Shown here in pieces: positions 62,980-64,000 of a DNA stretch of 64,000 nt. The stretch covers positions 248,001-312,000 of the forward strand of contig NZ_CP134145.1 of NCBI RefSeq assembly GCF_031583595.1, written 5' to 3'. The notes beneath the pieces were generated by a model, which was not told the origin of the DNA, did not search any database, and was given only the letters and a program-made list of their open reading frames with translations. The translations under genes were made by a program, and so were the position numbers. Every line of letters begins with the position of its first letter. Position 1 is the first letter of the stretch. The stretch comes from Thalassotalea psychrophila (lineage in GTDB: Bacteria > Pseudomonadota > Gammaproteobacteria > Enterobacterales > Alteromonadaceae).

Positions 62980-64000
62980 CTATTTTCTTGGTCTGAACAC
63001 ACGTTGAACATCCGGCATAATTTTTATTTGGCGGATAATGTTGGCAATATGAATGCGATCACGACAGGTTACTTCTAAACTGATTAAGTATAAATTTGAA
63101 TCTTTTTCTTCAGTTGTTAAGGTGCGAATATTTGATTCATTTTTTGTGATGACAGAGGTTAACTTAGATAATGCGCCTTGATGATTAATTATCTCAACTC
63201 TTAAGGCCGCGATAAACTCTTTATCAATATCTTTGTCCCATTTTACCGGAAAGAATTTTCCGAGCTCTTTTTCACGGCCACCAATGTTTCGACAACCATG
63301 TTGGTGCACCATTAAACCTTTACCAGAACTTATGTAAGCCGTTATCTCGTCCCCAGGAATTGGGTGACAACATTTTCCATAAGTAACCAGCATACCCTCA
63401 GAGCCTTTTATCGGCATTTTTGCTTTACCGTAGTTCGGTTCTTCTGAGTCGCTAGTGAATTCACCGGTTAAGCGGCGAGCAATACCTATGCTAAGTGCAT
63501 TACCTAAACCAATATTAATCATTAATTCATCTAATGTTTCATAACCAGTTTCAACAACTACTTGTTGAATTCTGTCTGAGTCAATGTCTTCTAGTTTGGT
63601 TTGACCTAAGGCATGATTTAATAAACGATTACCTAAATTAAGCGATTCGTTTTGCTCCATTGAACGCAAATAATTGCGTATTTGCAGTCGAGCTTTGGCG
63701 GTAACAACAAAGTTTAACCATGTTGCGTTTGGACGAGCACCGGTTGAAGTAATAACTTCAATGGTTTGTCCTGACAATAACGGTTTTCTGAGAGGGTAAG
63801 GTTTGCGTTCAACTTTAGCGCCAACACAACTATTGCCAACATCTGTATGAACCGCATAAGCGAAATCTACAGCCGTTGCGCCCATTGGCAATTCGATGAT
63901 TTTTCCATCAGGAGTAAATACATAGATTTCTTCAGGAAAAAGATCCGTTTTAACGTTTTCAATAAATTCAAATGAGCTACCTGCGCTTTGCTGCAGCTCC
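62980..64000 (-). CDS. spoT: SpoT, (p)ppGpp synthetase/hydrolase, C-terminal part (truncated by window edge)
   Basis: The frame runs to the right edge of the window; the N-terminal HD hydrolase and synthetase domains are outside. Visible are the TGS domain ([27 protein letters not shown]), the helical and zinc-finger-like Cys/His region ([13 protein letters not shown]) and the C-terminal ACT domain ([14 protein letters not shown]). The order spoT-ridA-trmH-recG points to SpoT rather than RelA. The first in-frame ATG seen (63891) is internal, not the start. Confidence 0.93.
   Translation of the reverse strand, partial: ELQQSAGSSFEFIENVKTDLFPEEIYVFTPDGKIIELPMGATAVDFAYAVHTDVGNSCVGAKVERKPYPLRKPLLSGQTIEVITSTGARPNATWLNFVVTAKARLQIRNYLRSMEQNESLNLGNRLLNHALGQTKLEDIDSDRIQQVVVETGYETLDELMINIGLGNALSIGIARRLTGEFTSDSEEPNYGKAKMPIKGSEGMLVTYGKCCHPIPGDEITAYISSGKGLMVHQHGCRNIGGREKELGKFFPVKWDKDIDKEFIAALRVEIINHQGALSKLTSVITKNESNIRTLTTEEKDSNLYLISLEVTCRDRIHIANIIRQIKIMPDVQRVFRPRK

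Overview
The window looks like chromosome from a marine gammaproteobacterium of the Alteromonadales, most like Colwelliaceae (Colwellia/Thalassotalea). This rests on AT-rich composition, protein resemblance and conserved gene orders (hflX-hflK-hflC-yjeT-purA; trxA/rho opposite rhlB-gppA; ubiE-ubiJ-ubiB next to tatABC-tatD; spoT-ridA-trmH-recG). I saw no prophage, insertion sequence with transposase, CRISPR array, rRNA or tRNA. The genus is an inference.

Layout. 1-8115: end of hflX, hflKC, yjeT-like, purA, maeB, a desaturase and hpt. 8171-10216 (minus): selO, a DUF3630-like gene and a small lipoprotein. 10396-12576: two small c-type cytochromes and a DUF885-type lipoprotein. 12656-31664: a denitrification island. 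31754-44142: M14 peptidase, duplicated exported protein, GAF-GAF-GGDEF-EAL protein, fre-ubiD and an amidohydrolase pair. 44259-64000: core genes (rluF, rho, trxA, rhlB, gppA, hemB, tatABCD, ubiEJB, recG, trmH, ridA, spoT).

The denitrification island holds nitric oxide reductase in three units (norQ + small membrane protein; norCB; norD + a zinc-ribbon protein), a membrane-anchored hemerythrin, the cytochrome cd1 nitrite reductase nirS, a NapC/NirT tetraheme domain fused to an ethylbenzene-dehydrogenase-like heme domain, a cupredoxin, and a full heme d1 pathway (nirC, nirF, nirD, nirL, nirG, nirH, nirJ, nirE, nirN, plus a CysG-N-like precorrin-2 dehydrogenase). Together these reduce nitrite to NO and NO to N2O and make the special heme of NirS. 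FNR/DNR-type palindromes (TTGAT-N4-ATCAA) precede norQ, norC and norD, with a weaker one before nirS, so the island is probably switched on under low oxygen and/or NO. No nitrate reductase, N2O reductase or Dnr/Fnr regulator gene is in the window.

Most unusual: the NirT-EB_dh fusion, the CysG-like protein with a truncated degenerate methyltransferase lobe beside an intact NirE, a His-rich insertion beside the predicted heme d1 ligand in NirS, a perfect FNR-type box just upstream of an outer-membrane-like gene lodged between ubi and tat, and an amidohydrolase pair in which one partner has lost its metal ligands.
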